Assembly: GCA_032209605.1 (NCBI GenBank)
Contig: JASFXZ010000077.1
Coordinates: 496,001 to 560,000 of the forward strand
Direction of reading: 5' to 3'
Length of the DNA stretch: 64,000 bases
Origin: Mactromeris polynyma
Lineage: Eukaryota; Mollusca; Bivalvia; Venerida; Mactridae
A program made the translations under genes and the position numbers. Positions 45,890-59,800 of the stretch are shown here, one piece after another. A model generated the notes under the pieces. The model saw only the letters and a list, made by a program, of their open reading frames with translations. It did no database searches and was not told the origin of the DNA. Position 1 is the stretch's first letter, and each line of letters begins with the position of its first letter.

Positions 45890-48285
45890 TTACAGAAATG
45901 ACCGAAGTGGTTAGGACACAGAAACTAAACAAGCACCACATCATCCGACTCAAAAGCATTGATATTTAACGACACATTACAGAACTTTCAGACTGACGAG
46001 AGACCGCGATACACTTTCGTGATGTGGTATCGTATTTTCGAGAATGCATATATCTTGTTTACTGACCGTGTCATCATTCTCTTGTTGCCGTTTCAAATAC
46101 CATTGGATTACTATGCAGTTATTTATTTACAAATTAATACTTTGTCAAAGACATGACCTTTTCGCTTGCGATATCTATTACGCGCCAACAGAAAATGAAT
46201 AGACGAATCTCCGCATGAAGGTTACCACAATTGCAACAACTCCATGATGGTTATTCGTAGTATTTACATATTTAGACCATTAACTAAGAGTTCAATCAAC
46301 GAATAATTGTCCGGCGATAAAACTGCTCAGTTAGTGATTGATTCACTTCCGTTCAACACATCAGGTTGTGACATGGAGACAAGTTTTATTGAGATTGTAG
46401 CAGTCAAATTGCAATGGAAATGAGCAGCTTAAAATATTCTCGTAAATATGTATTACGAACCCATTAAAATCAGACAGCTTCACAAAATAAATAGTTTTGT
46501 GAAAAATCTCTTTTTTTGCAGAAAGTGACAACTTGGCGTAAACACATGCATATTTCATGTGTAATTCCAGGGCTCATTCCTCCGAGACCGTGCCAGTCGA
46601 ACTATTAATAACTGCCGGATTCAGCAAAGGATTGTTTCAAATATGTTTCTGTAGTCTCGTCATATTGACTTCAAAAGAAACAACAAATCTTTGAAACGAT
46701 CGTTAACCATAACGTTCTTTTTCTTTCATACCGAACTAATCAAATTGTATTTACAGACCAAGGCAGTATTTACAGTCTACAATATAAACAGGTACAGACG
46801 TTTGATTAGAATGACCAAATCAAATCAACAAGCACTTGACTTCACCATTTATCATACATTCACAAGTGCTCACGAGACAGCAAGCTCAACATGGACTACT
46901 TGACCATCATAAAAACATTCCATCTCACCTAATAAATTAGTTTACAAATACACAGTAGACGTCTACGTCTACGTTGTACGTTAGCCTGACAAAGATCTAA
47001 CGGTGCGCAAGAACAGGAAAAAAAAGAATTAAGAGAAATAATAGTACAAAGGTAGGAGCTAGAATCGTCAAGAGTGCATGTATGCAATGACAGTAAAAGA
47101 GTAGAAAGAAAGAAAGAGTTTTCCCAGTTACTTATACTCCTCCAAGATATCGTGCGACACCGGTCGCTTTACGCTAAATGTCGAACAGTTGTAACAACTT
47201 CATTGTTAAACATTACACTTTGCTCCGTCTCTTTACTTTACTTTTTCAATACTAACAATAGAGTTTAAACATTTGGAGCTCGTATTGATCTGTAAACATT
47301 ATTAACAATTAAATCAATCACGTACCTGTTGCAAATGTTTATTGTTAAGTACTTACACGTATAAGTCGTTGGCTTTCGGTCTTATCCTTTTTACACTAGC
47401 TATTGAACAAACTCGTTTTATGCAAAATGTTGTATATTGTATTATTATGTTGTTCATAGCTTGTAAATAAAATTTATCGCAGTAATATATCAGCACACCT
47501 ATTTTAATAGCAGAAATTCCTACAAACAATGTGGATTCAATTTGAAACTTTTGTTTTCGATTTAACGACTTTTATGTATCGTATTTTACCCGAAGTACAA
47601 TGATCTTATCTTATTGCATTTTTACTCCGTCGTACATTTCGGAATAATTTGTTCATACTGAATGATCCGGTAATTTCGAATATTTAATAAATTACCATAT
47701 CGTAATATAAAACAAGGTTAATTTAACCAGAAGCGGCTGAATTACCCCTACCACCTGGCTTGATGTATACAATTAAAAACGATCGTACGTTTAAACGAAT
47801 TCAAAGAATTTTGAAAGCGAGGCTTATACCAGTTTAAAACTATCTACTCTGAACTGCATTGATACGGTTCCAAATGTAAATTTCCTAAGACCTCACAGAC
47901 GGATCCGTTCACCCGCGGTCATGTTTCATTTTTATTGTAGAATAAAAGTACGAAAGTAGGAAACTGGCCAATTCTTACAAAATTTACTCCTAGAGGAAAC
48001 GGCTTCTATCAAAAATAAAGCAAATTAAGCAAATAATGACCAGTTAGAATCACAAACGAAGATAATGAATGTTATGAAACCATAACAGATTAAAGCTTTA
48101 TGCTGGTTTAGAATTTGATATAAATAAATGTTAAAATGCAGTTCTACAAAAAGCTGTAATAATATCAAGTAATATGTAAAAAAGAAAATTTCGTATCCAC
48201 ATAATATACTCGAGAATTTTCACAAAGACAGACCAGTCACTAAATATTACCATTAGTCTTTGTGCTCGTATCGGGAAGTTTACGT
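45890..48285. other. AT-rich non-coding stretch between two minisatellites
   Basis: No supported exon. Several 60-70-codon ORFs (45959, 46361, 46691, 47074) look random. Confidence 0.45.
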
Positions 48286-48803
48286 CAGGGGGCGGGACTC
48301 AAGGGGCGGGACTCAGGGGGGGCTCAGGGGGTGGGACTCTGGGGGCGGGACTCAGGGGGCGGGACTCAGGGGGCGGGACTCAGGGGGCGGGACTCAGGGG
48401 GTGGGACTCTGGGGGCGGGACTCAGGGGGCGGGACTCAGGGGGCGGGACTCTGGGGGCGGGACTCAGGGGGCGGGAATCAAGGGGCGGGACTCAGGGGGG
48501 GCTCAGGGGGTGGGACTCTGGGGGTGGGACTCTGGGGGCGGGACTCAGGGGGCGGGACTCAGGGGGCGGGACTCAGGGGGCGGGACTCAGGGGGGGCTCA
48601 GGGGGCGGGATTCAGGGGGGCGGGAAGAGGGACGAGACTCAGGGAGGGCGGGACTCAGGGGCGTGACTCAGGGGGGCGGGACTCAGGGGGGGCGGGACTC
48701 AGGGGGCGGGACTCAGAGGGACGAGACTCAGGGAGGGCGGGACTCAGGGGCGTGAATCAGGGGGGGCGGGACTCAGGGGGGGGGGGGCGGGACTCAGGGG
48801 GAG
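48286..48803. repeat. 14-bp G-rich minisatellite (GGGGGCGGGACTCA), strong G-quadruplex potential
   Basis: Roughly 35 imperfect units of GGGGGCGGGACTCA, with variants GGGACTCTGG and ACGAGACTCA. Internal duplication is visible: AAGGGGCGGGACTCAGGGGG occurs at 48301 and 48480 (179 bp apart), and GACGAGACTCAGGGAGGGCG at 48631 and 48720 (89 bp apart). Every pair of units supplies four or more G-runs of three or more, and each unit holds a GGGCGG GC-box. Gly/Arg/Ser-rich open frames of up to 190 codons on plus are repeat artefacts. Confidence 0.97.
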
Positions 48804-50057
48804 TCTTGCTCCTGGAAAGGCAGCGTATCTAAGTCAGCCTTTGGAGACTCTAGATTTTTCTAATGCAATGTGTTTTTTTAAATGTAATACGCTAATTTGG
48901 GACAAAAATACTAATACCATTGAATTTGGGAACCCTCTTGATACAGGATTAGTTATGGACAACTCTATTTTTCTAATATCTCAGGAGGGCGGTGTTCGGA
49001 CCCCCGGTATCCCCTCTGGATTCGCACATGCTCTTATACGCATTCATCACGCAGTATGAAAGTATAATGTTTTTTATTCAATATTCACGTTGGGTTTAAT
49101 CATTTTACTAATTGTTTGAAAAGCAACAACAACAACAGCGAAAACCCCAACCAAAACAACAACAACAACTCCTTTTCAGACAGGTCCCATAAAATAAGAA
49201 TATATCTGAATGAAACAGCACACATTTGTTTTAATAAAAAACGACGTTGAAATATTTCATTAATGCTTTGAGCATTTCTCGACATCATTCCGTTCAAATC
49301 TAATCCATTATAAACGGACGAACTGCTATGATCGGCATAATAAGTTTAGAATTATATACAAAGTGCTAGGGATGTTTCTGTAATTGATTCGTGTTTCCTT
49401 CGTATAAAAACAGACCTGATCAATCTAATTTAGATTTTAAAAACATACCACTTATGATGTTTATAACATACACCCATTTTCGTTTAAAATCAAATAAATC
49501 TTATGCAATTTGTTGCATGTTTTCCTCGGTATGCTGAGAATGAATTACTGTACTCATGGTGTCTTATTTTGCTTGTCTGGTAAAACGTTTCCTCATTGAA
49601 GTTCATAGGGCTCACAATCTAACAGACATCTACTAAAGACAATAATTACCTCAAATTTAATTACAAAGTCATTTATTACATTGTTTCGTAAATTGGTGTG
49701 TGGCAAATACTTTCTGTGAATGCGCCATTTAATTCAAAAGCAGTGACCGGCTGAACGTATTCTCTAACATCGTTCAATTTACGCATTAGTATTAACAGGC
49801 CGTTTTTGCAGACATCATATGCAAATAAAAATAATATTAAGATTTATTGGGTAGTATATGAAAATCAACACTGAAGATTCAAAGACGTCTCTGTATGGAT
49901 GTATACAGAGATTGCAACCATGCGGAAGTGTACATTCGCATGATAATAAGCACGAATTATTGTTACTGTGACAAGTATGTGAAATAAATATTTATTCGTA
50001 CATTTTGTGCTTAGGAAACATCACACTTCTGATTCGTTTTGTTGCACCAATTTCTAT
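48804..50057. other. AT-rich non-coding stretch with a CAA microsatellite
   Basis: A CAA/ACC-rich simple repeat lies at 49122-49170. No gene was supported. Confidence 0.5.
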
Positions 50058-50213
50058 AATAATAATAAATTCTTTATTTACAGAATGTAACATATTAAGA
50101 TAAGCAATAAGTTTTTACATTTTATTTACAATATGGCCTTCTATTAACAAGATAAACAAAAAAACACACACGCACAAACAAACAAGCATTCACACACGCA
50201 CACACACACAAAC
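50058..50213 (-). mobile_element. Candidate LINE 3' tail (minus) next to a CA-rich microsatellite
   Basis: On the minus strand GTAAATAAAGAATTTATTAT is followed by TTATTAT units, the form of a non-LTR retrotransposon end with AATAAA and a trinucleotide tail. A degenerate (CA)n run lies at 50155-50213. No reverse transcriptase coding was found. Confidence 0.35.
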
Positions 50214-52271
50214 AATAAATCGTACATTAACGTCAGGATGTCTGACAATATTTACTTTCGCATTTTTATTTACATATCGACAGACACTCAAATAAAATAT
50301 TATACATTAAAACAAGTTAACTGTTAAGCATTATACAATAGCACAGTAAATGTCAATTGAAGAAATAAAAGTTGTATATTTGAAATAATGTGTAATCACT
50401 ATGTTTAATTCTAATATAGATAGAAAGACAGTCAATGCATCAACGAATAAACATAAACATGTCAGAGTCGCGTAGATTTATCGTCGTTCTTTTGGGATAG
50501 ATACCGTGATTACTGTTGGACGTTGAAATATCACGTAATCTTGATGACAGCTTTCATCGACAGCTGTAGACATTTCGTGTTGCTACGATGCATTAGTCAT
50601 AGGTCATCATATCATGGCAACATTTCATGTCCAAGTGCACGCGGCAGAAATTAATGAGTAGTCAACTGTAGCCAATTGCAATGATTGCGGGGAATGTAAT
50701 TATCTAGCAAGATAGAAACAGCGAGAGATACCGTGACCTTCTCGCTTTTAACACTTAACTTGTATCGAGTGAATTGTAGTTCATTGATATTTGATTGGCG
50801 GAAGAATATATTTGTAAGTTTCTCAGAAGATTGCTAGCAATGATGTCTCGAAGTCCAGGGCAACTGACATTTATCTAAGATCACTGGCGGAAGTTCTTGC
50901 CGTCAGAGAATCACGTGCTTCGGGAGATATCATTAATAGCGAAAATTAATGTCATTTGTCCGAATAATAGCTCACAGAACCGGTCTTTGATTCTGATCAG
51001 GACAACACATCTATAGATTGGCTAAATCACAAAAATAATAGGAACTACGACCATTTCTGATCTCATTGATCTCGGCGTGTAGCTATCTTTGGATTCAAAA
51101 TTGACATATATTTGGTATAAGCTTATAGATAAATTATCAACAAGACAAATTTACCCTTTTAGACTCAAAACCAATTTAACGCAATTGTACATGAGGTTCA
51201 TGTCGGGTGTTGATCCGTAAATTTCTCAGGTAATGATTTCTCTCACGTGACCGGATGTTCTGCTAAAGTAAGGACAATAACAATGCCAGTCGTTTTAATC
51301 CGATTTATATTATACAGAAACTCACGATACAAACATGTAATATTTTGAGATATTTTGGTCGTTTTTGAAACAAAAACGTAACGTTATGCTTTTAAAATAT
51401 AATGACGTCATATTGTTATGACGTCGTCAAATGTTACCATTGTTTAATTGGTTAACCTGCTGAAGACAAACAAAGCTGCAACAGGTTGTGAAAATAAATG
51501 TTGGGTTTGTCTGTTTTTTTCCTTAACAAAAGTTGTTTTCAAAAATGAGTCACGTATTCCTATTCTGTGAAATTTACGGTATAGACATAGCGCGGTCATT
51601 AAGCATTCGCAATTCCTCGAAATCTGAAACGAGAATTTACTTAAGGCAATTAAGATGTATTCGTACAGGTGTGTGTAATTGTTATATTCTCGTCTCGTAG
51701 TTGGTTTTTATCTCCAGTAATAATGAAGTCATATCTTGCAGCCAAGTGTCCTCGGGGAAAATTCCATTTACAAGACTAATACCAAAAATGCACTCTCTGA
51801 TTATCCTTGATAGTGTTATTTGTTGAAATCATGTCGTATCTAGAAATCTATCGTAGTACACTCTTCAAGCAGATCTCATTCAAGATTTGAATACGATAAC
51901 ATACAACTGATTGCTGTTAAAAGGTGTTTCTGAATATTATATGTGTAATTACAAAATCAGTAAAACACCTGTATCTTTTAATGACTAGCTGACATAAAAT
52001 TATCCACATCATACCTTTATGTATGATGAACATTGCGTATTCGCCTAGGCTCTGATGGGTATGCACTGATATACGTAGTGTAAGAAAACATAAAATGAGT
52101 GTTTCACCAAAAATTGCATTGATGTTTTTGACATTTTAATATCTCCCTTTCTTCTTGAGCTTCTCTTGAATTATATTTTCCGATCTAAAGACGTGTTACA
52201 AAGACATTAAGTTAAAGAATTGCGTATCTTAAATGTCAACTTTCTGAAACGGACATCATTAAGATAGAGAC
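50214..52271. other. Non-coding stretch, nothing recognised
   Basis: Slightly less AT-rich at 50440-50960, but with stops in all frames and no repeat match within the window. Confidence 0.45.
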
Positions 52272-52425
52272 CGGGCAGCAGACAGCAATATTGTTTGCAA
52301 TATGCCGTTGACAGCGGGCAGTAGACTGTCGTAATATTGTTTGCACTATGTCGTGGTCAGTGGGCAGTAGACTGTCGTAATATTGTTTGCAATATGCCGT
52401 GGTCAGTGGGCAGTAGACTGTCGTT
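52272..52425. repeat. 46-bp tandem repeat, about 3.3 units
   Basis: AATATTGTTTGCA recurs at 52287, 52333 and 52379 (46-bp spacing), each followed by TATGYCGTKG and GGGCAGTAGACTGTCGT-type sequence. The first unit is the most diverged. Confidence 0.9.
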
Positions 52426-53168
52426 CAGGGAATTCAGTAATAAGTTGCCAATCAGACTGAGTAATGAAATATCTGATGGGTGATAAATAAAGTGCTGTGA
52501 TTCCTGAATTCTTTTTTTATTTTCATACTTAGGTTTTAAAAAGTTTTACATATGCTTGAAATCATACTTTAAATATATATACATACAACATAATCGACTT
52601 GATTGCATTTGATTTAGTGCCAACTTAGGTAACTTCTCTTGACTAGTTTAACTGGCTCTTGAATTAAATAAGTACAACTTTGTTCTAAACGTCGAAGTTC
52701 TTTTCGATTTCTTAGGACGAAAATTAACACAGTTTGTAAATTAGTTTGATTTGTATAACAGAGGCTCTATGAGAATGACCACATATTCTATTGCTAGCCT
52801 GTTGTATGTCTTTATCGTTAATTTGTTATCAGACAGTGGAAGATCATTGATGTTATTGTTATTTAGTGCCGCTGATTTTGCTAAATAACGAATACATTCT
52901 AGTTCTGTCTGTGTGGCTGTCTGCCTCTTGGTAGGTTTTGTCTGTTAACTTACTCGAAATAATGTCACAGTTGGAGAATATAAACTTTGTTTTTACCATA
53001 GTAAAACCGCCCACATACAGCCATAAATATTAAGAAAATAACATCCTAACATTTGACTTACTTTGAACAGTAAACAACATATTAACTACGTAGTAAGTTC
53101 AATACTTCACAAGTATGTCACTAAATCACACAAATACACTGGCAAACAAACAGCGTATGTTCGATACA
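52426..53168. other. AT-rich non-coding stretch
   Basis: Nothing supported here. Confidence 0.45.
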
Positions 53169-53500
53169 GTAGAATTTCGAAACCTCGAACAGTTTTGGCT
53201 CGAACACAGTAGATACCTCGAACAGGTGCTTAAGTCCCCTCTTATTTCATATAATCTAACAGAAATAGGTCGAACACTCGAACATATTTTGCTGTCCCTA
53301 GCTACCATTTCATAAATTTCCTAAACAAAAGTGTAAACTTTATTGAGTAAATTCCGTCGAAGTTTCAAAATTGGTATAAATTCGACCCAAAATTTATTAT
53401 CTGAACCATTTTGATAACGCATAGCAAACTCGTACCGGGGAACAGTCAGTTCGTTCACACACATATGGATGCCTAGAACAATAAATGGCTCGAACTAATT
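53169..53500. mobile_element. Possible pogo/Tigger-like transposon fragment
   Basis: It starts CAGTAGAATTTCGAAACCTC, like pogo-type ends, and carries repeated TCGAAC motifs over about 130 bp, with one more near 53490. The opposing inverted end and a transposase frame were not found. Confidence 0.3.
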
Positions 53501-53973
53501 GCTAGATCCAACGGCAGTTCCAGGTTTTTATCAATGACAAATGAGAAGAAAATGCTGTTGTATTCGTCATTCAGGAAATGTGCAATATTGAAGCTACTGA
53601 AACAGGAGACGAAAGATAAAAGCAACGCCCTAAACATTGTAATCGATTGTAAAACGTCAATATAAGGCACAACAAGGCTATCGATAATTAGTTCACTTAT
53701 TAACTTAATATCAAAGCAGAACATTCAGCTTATACATGACTCTGATATGTGACTTGAAACTTCAATTAATTATATTAGATCATTAAATTAAAATTTTGAT
53801 ATACAATTGTACACATATGCACAGTATTCAAGAGAACTTCCCAGAAATATATTCCATTTAAAATTTAATTGACTTGCTAATTCATACTGTGGCTAAGACG
53901 ATATATAGGCTTAAAATGACGACAAGCTGAAAATACAGATTATTTTTTGTTCTAAATGATTTTGTTTGTTTTG

Positions 53974-54151
53974 TTTTCACGCCGTTTTTTGAACTTTGTT
54001 TTCAGTCATATACGACGACCAGTCAGTGACCTAACCAGTTTTTCTGGAAATTATTATCAACCAGTACTAACTTGCTCTTCCTCAAGCAATTGACAACTTC
54101 TCTACATGTGAAGGACATGACCGTGCGCTCTACCAACTAAACTAGTCGGGC
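53974..54151 (-). mobile_element. tRNA-derived SINE, second copy of the 30283 family
   Basis: On the minus strand the head reads GCCCGACTAGTTTAGTTGG, TAGAGC (A-box and D-arm), but the T-arm/B-box part is deleted. The body then matches 30283-30539: ATGTCCTTCACATGTAGAG, AAAAACTGGTTAGGTCA, GTATATGACTGAAAAC, and an ACGGCG tail. Confidence 0.8.
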
Positions 54152-57100
54152 GGACTTAATTTTAATTGTCCATATATGCCTAAATAAAATACTAGACTAG
54201 TACACCTTAACATAAAACCGTTGTTAAAAAGAATTAAAACACTAAGAATTATGTTGCATTGATTAAACATTTCAGGAAACAAATCATGTCCACTACGCGT
54301 TAAAGGTAATGGCAATGGTACACTATTCAGTGGCTAGTCCACCATTTTTAAATACTCGAAGCATTTTGATTAAACCTACTATTTTCGAATTGAAGACGTG
54401 TATTTAAATATTAAAGCAACTATTGCATTGTTTATAAAAACGCGAGCGATTAACTGTTACATGTACCCAGGTTTCCGGACTAAGTATATCGTATCATCAA
54501 CAAGTAATCGCTACATCAATTACAGTAGAGACTAATATTTGCGGCACAATGTACTTGTAATTGTAAAATCCCGAACCTCTTACTATAAGGGTAACCTTAC
54601 AAGCTAGAATGAGAAACGTGCTAGCTGAAAACTTAAGATATAGTCTTAACGTTTCGTGATGTCTCAAACACACAGTCTAAATGTTCATTAACACGTCCAT
54701 GGCATAGATAAAACAGACAATCACGCATGACCAAAACAAGTGAAAGCACTTGTGAATAAATATACTAATGCTAAGTTTTCAAATGTCCGTAAAAGATATA
54801 TCATCACACATAATTGTACACCTTGTACTATAAGTATTCATAAACTGTCGAATTTAGTGTTACCAATCACGAGCATCACGCACCAGAACTTTGCAACCAA
54901 AATAGTTGTATATATAATAGACTGAATGTCTCTAGTGCGTATAACCTTGTCAGTTTAAAATTAAACACTTGATGTCGTAGTTTATATGTCTTGCTTTTAT
55001 GATTTCAAATAATTCCATGTATCTCTTTTTCAGATTGAAACATTCCCATATGGCCGATTTATAGCCGCTCAATTGCACTAACTGTCACAAGAACATGGTA
55101 CGTAATACAGAGTCGAAAGAAACTACTTTAAACAACTTTAAAATATGGACTTTTTCATTATTTTAAATGACCATAATTATTTTCAATATCTCTGAGGTTT
55201 TATTGTCTGTTTTTAGGACGTCAACAACCGCGATTTTGAGGTTGAAAGTGGTTATACACTATTTCAGGATTATTCAGATATTTTAAGGAATTTTAAGTTT
55301 TTTTTAAAGTATGATGTAAATCATAGTTATACTTTTCAGGACGTTTAATATATTTCAAAACATTAAGAATGGGTATCATATTTAAACATTGTAAAACCTC
55401 TGTGAACCCTAGAAAAAAAATTAAGTGACATAATAAAATTAAACTTTAACATTCTTATTTACTAGCGGATAGCTATAGTATTGCGCGATTTACTTTAGCT
55501 TTTATCTATTTTTAAGAGTTACCATGGACATATTTTAAGATTTTTTTTCACTTTGTGATGAATAAATTGCAGTATGTTTCTGAGGTATAATTGGAAACCT
55601 ATATGTTCTTAATGATCATATTAATGCTTGATGCACGTAACGTTAGTGGGTTTGTCGATGTAAAATTGCGACGCATAACATTCGATATGGTTAGATCCAA
55701 TAGACTATTTAAATGAGATAGATTAACAGATACCATCTGCAAAGTATTTTATACCTGACATGCAAAAAAATTAATTACAAGCCTATTTCAGAGACAAAAA
55801 CAATTTAATCAACAATGTCAGTATACCCCTGTAGGGCAATATCGTTGACTCCTGAGTATTCTTGAATGATTAATTGAATTAAATAAACGAACATCGTTTC
55901 GGCTTCGTAAAAACACAAATAAACCAGATTTATAGATTGAAATATTTTCAGATTACGACGAGGGGAAATCAGACAACATGGCACTATGTAAACTATCCAA
56001 AAAACGCAATCACTTCAATTTCGGACAATGCAGAATCAGTAGTATTATCAAATTGGAAGAGACATAACATTGACAGTCGGTGATTAAATCTCACCGATTT
56101 TTTGCGCAATTGAATCATTCACCTAGAATTCAAGAACATTTTTTAATTTTTTGGAGCAATTTAAACCTCATTACAGTGAATGATAAATGAGGCTCATGAC
56201 AATGAAAAGCTTTTTAAATTATTTTATCTAATTACTTCATACAATTTTTGTGTTATTTGATAACAAAAACTGGTTTTATGGAGGGGACACTAGATACATC
56301 AAATAGCAAAAAATGCGTCCTAGGTATTGACAAAAAAGTCTGTACATTTAAAAAACGGTAATGTTAAGTTCGAAGACCTTAGAAATGATACCACTGTAGT
56401 TGTACAAGTTGTGCATCTGCATGCGACCTGCAATACCACCTGCTCATACTGCATTCGACTGACAGTTAGTTATTTGAATGAAGACAAAATTACCCTGAAA
56501 TCAGATTAAAATGCATAGTCTTGTTTTTTGTCACCGCCTGTTTTAAGACTACACCCATATTTTGTTTGTGGCTTTCAGCCAATTTTGCTACTGTAATTGT
56601 TTTAATGTATGTACATTGTATATGTCTCTGTGTGCAAATTTGATATGAGCTTTCCTGTTCTACTTTTCAGTTCATTCTTAAGAAGCCCTATATCTCAATA
56701 TTTCTAGATCACAGTAGTTATATATTAATAAGACTATTTCAAAGGACGTTCAAGGAATCCCGGAACTGAACAATGACTTAGAAGTCTTTATGAATAAGCT
56801 GAATATACCCTAACAGAAATAGTTATATTTGACTTGTCGTGTTTTCTTTGTCTCATTTCGTGGAATAATTTATTGTTCCCCATATCCCGGGTTGGTTTAA
56901 TGTCCCTCCCTGAGTTTTCCGTACCCTAGAGAACTGTATATAGAGACTCCGTTTTATAAATATTGCCTTGCACTTCTTTTTGTCAAGCAATTATTTTTTG
57001 ACAATGTGCGTCATCAACTTGTTGTTGGGCATTGATGGTCGTTATGTTGTAATTATAATCAAACGTTATTTCAAAGTGGAAGCTTAAAAACTAATGAAGT

Positions 57101-59800
57101 ATTGCGAATAATGTTTTACGAAGTCCAAGGCTCGATTACAAATAATTTGAAGCGGTGTTTTGGTGGAATACTTCAAATTTTTAATTTCTCAAGAGAACTG
57201 TGTCTAAAACTTGGGAAGTCGTGTGTGATTTACGATTTGCAATAAGATATAAAATGTGCAATAATACGATCCAATAGTGTGTGGCAAATCTTTTCTAATA
57301 ACATTAAAATAACATGAATAACATCACACACAGGATCATTGTTGTAGCTACTGATTCGAACCTGGCGTTTAATATCTTAATATTACAAAATGGCATCGCG
57401 TTTGAAAGTGTTTCGGAAGACAATTGACAGATTAAAACGGCACTATTATGCGTCTGCCGAGAGCGGTAGAAATTTGCTTTCCTAAGCTCAGTCTGTTATT
57501 TCTTTATACCTGATAGAGATACGAATCCTTGCGTTCGTTTGCACTAAAACACCATTAGTCAAAACAGAGATTATAATAAAGCCCTAGCTGTGTGACAGTT
57601 TAATTCCTCGCCACTACGCGTTTACGCTGCAAAATACGCCTATCTGCATAACATAAAACTCCGATTACTGAATTAGCTACATTGGAGAGTAGCTAATATA
57701 ATTTTGGAGAACATGTCTCACAGTTGATGTAAAATTGATACGTTTCGAAGCTAGTTAATTATATGATTGTTTCAAATGAGCAAAATTTGCATGGGTTACG
57801 ACTGCATACACTTTATCAAGTTAGAATTTTTATTGTTAAATCCAACATAGATTAACCAGGGTTGTTGCAATACATCCTTCAGAAATATGCAAACATTTGA
57901 ATCTATGGTTAAGCAATATCAGAACATTTATTTGTACTTGTTTCGTGAAATTAGTACAAGAATTGCTTCTTGTAGTCTCAGGAATGTATTTTGTAAACGA
58001 TAAATGACAATATATCTTTTGCACTATTGTATAAAAAAACTCTTAGAATGTCTTTTAATGGAAACACATACGAGTTGTATCAGAAAATGTTCACTCTATG
58101 TTCGATAAGACATGCATCATTTTTTACAAAATTTGCTAGAAATTGAAACTTTTTACGAAGTGCATTTACCAACGTTGATTATTTATGACAGTCGAGAATA
58201 GGTATTAATAAATCCTCTATCAAAAGCAAAATATTCTAGATATAACAGCTGATAAGGCATGGGTTGACACGCAGGAGGCATTTCTGGAATATGTGAATTA
58301 CTTTAGAAGTGATGTGAAAACGACTGTGGAAGATGTTATCATGTCAGGAACTTTCCATGATTCCATCACAAATCATTAATCAATATCTTTATCTAAATAA
58401 GCATTCATAAATTATATATATTCATAACATATCGTACGTAAGTGGAGATAACGTAGAACATAGTTTCGATTGGTTTTGCCGTTCCATGTTCCCAGACTAT
58501 TCCAACAGTTTTGCATTCCAATTTGTCATTACACGTAAACATGAAAATAAGCAAGCACGATGGATGGTATGTTCATATCAACACTGACAGTTTCATAGTA
58601 TTCAAACCGTTATCTTGTCAAATGTATTGCCATACACCGGCTGTACGAGTATATTTTGTATAGTTTTTAAATTTGTATCTGTTACAGCTCCTTGCTTGTA
58701 AAAGTGATTTATCAGTATGACAATCATACCTTACGATTTATGTATTAGTGTCAACTATCAACTGAAGCAGCAGTTAATGGTGTCAAATGATTATCAAAAT
58801 AATTCATCGACATTGCTTACGTTTAAATAATTTGTATTCAAGTTATCAAGCAGCAAATTCGTGGATGCATAAGTAAAACATGTCGTTGCTTTTTCACTTA
58901 CTTGAATTAATAAAAAAATGTTGGCTTCGGACATTCGAAGCATCAAAAATATCCGAAGAGCTTCTATTTAAGTTGGGACTGTCCCATCACTATTATTATT
59001 ATTTGTTTCCTGCAGTAACGCTCTATGAACTAGTTTTCCATGCGCGTGTTATTCGGCAGAATGCGCAATGACTTACTGACATAGAAATTATGTTGGACCA
59101 CTAATTCGATTACCTTACACGTAATTTACAGTTATTTAATTATTTACTAATTATAAAGTTATAATCACTAACGATTTTCTGTATTAACTTGCGACACCAT
59201 AATCGCCACTAATATGTTTAAGAATATTGATATTAATGCATTTTTCGAAAGTGACCTTTTAGGACATTTTTATATATCATTCCAGCATTCGACTTACATG
59301 ATGCTGAAGTTATACAGCCATGGTGTTAAATTCAAAGTGTGGAACTTGCATCAAAAATAAATATTTTTATCTAAACTGACATCTCTAATTCGATACATTT
59401 TCTGCGATGAAGTCACGAGCTCGATAAATGTCAAATACCAGACCTATGTTATGATCCATTATACTCAAATCAATATATTATATCATATAAATCGAATTTA
59501 CTATTAAGTATACTGGTCGTATTTCGCGTTATAACTGTAAGCGAAATATTTACCGAAACCTTAAGTTTGCACTATGGAACTCTCGTAATGAGTTGAAATC
59601 GACAAAACACTGTTTTATTTGCCAATGATGGTAGTTAAGCTAAGATTACATGTCAATGATGTAGTAACCCATGCTTCAAATCAACTGAAATTTAACATGT
59701 TTTTGCTTGTGTGAGAGCCGTTATACAGTGTATAATGCACGTACTCTGTGGTAGAGCTCCAACGCAGCAATTTGCTAACAAGAAAGTATGTTTTGAAATA
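54152..59800. other. AT-rich non-coding stretch, nothing recognised
   Basis: No open frame above about 63 codons, no splice-supported exon and no repeat family recognised. The 60-codon ORF at 56327 has no recognisable content. Confidence 0.5.

Noticed and set aside
48260..48832. Gly/Arg/Ser-rich ORFs of up to 190 codons
   Set aside because: Translation of the G-rich 14-bp array in several frames; low complexity without supporting signals.
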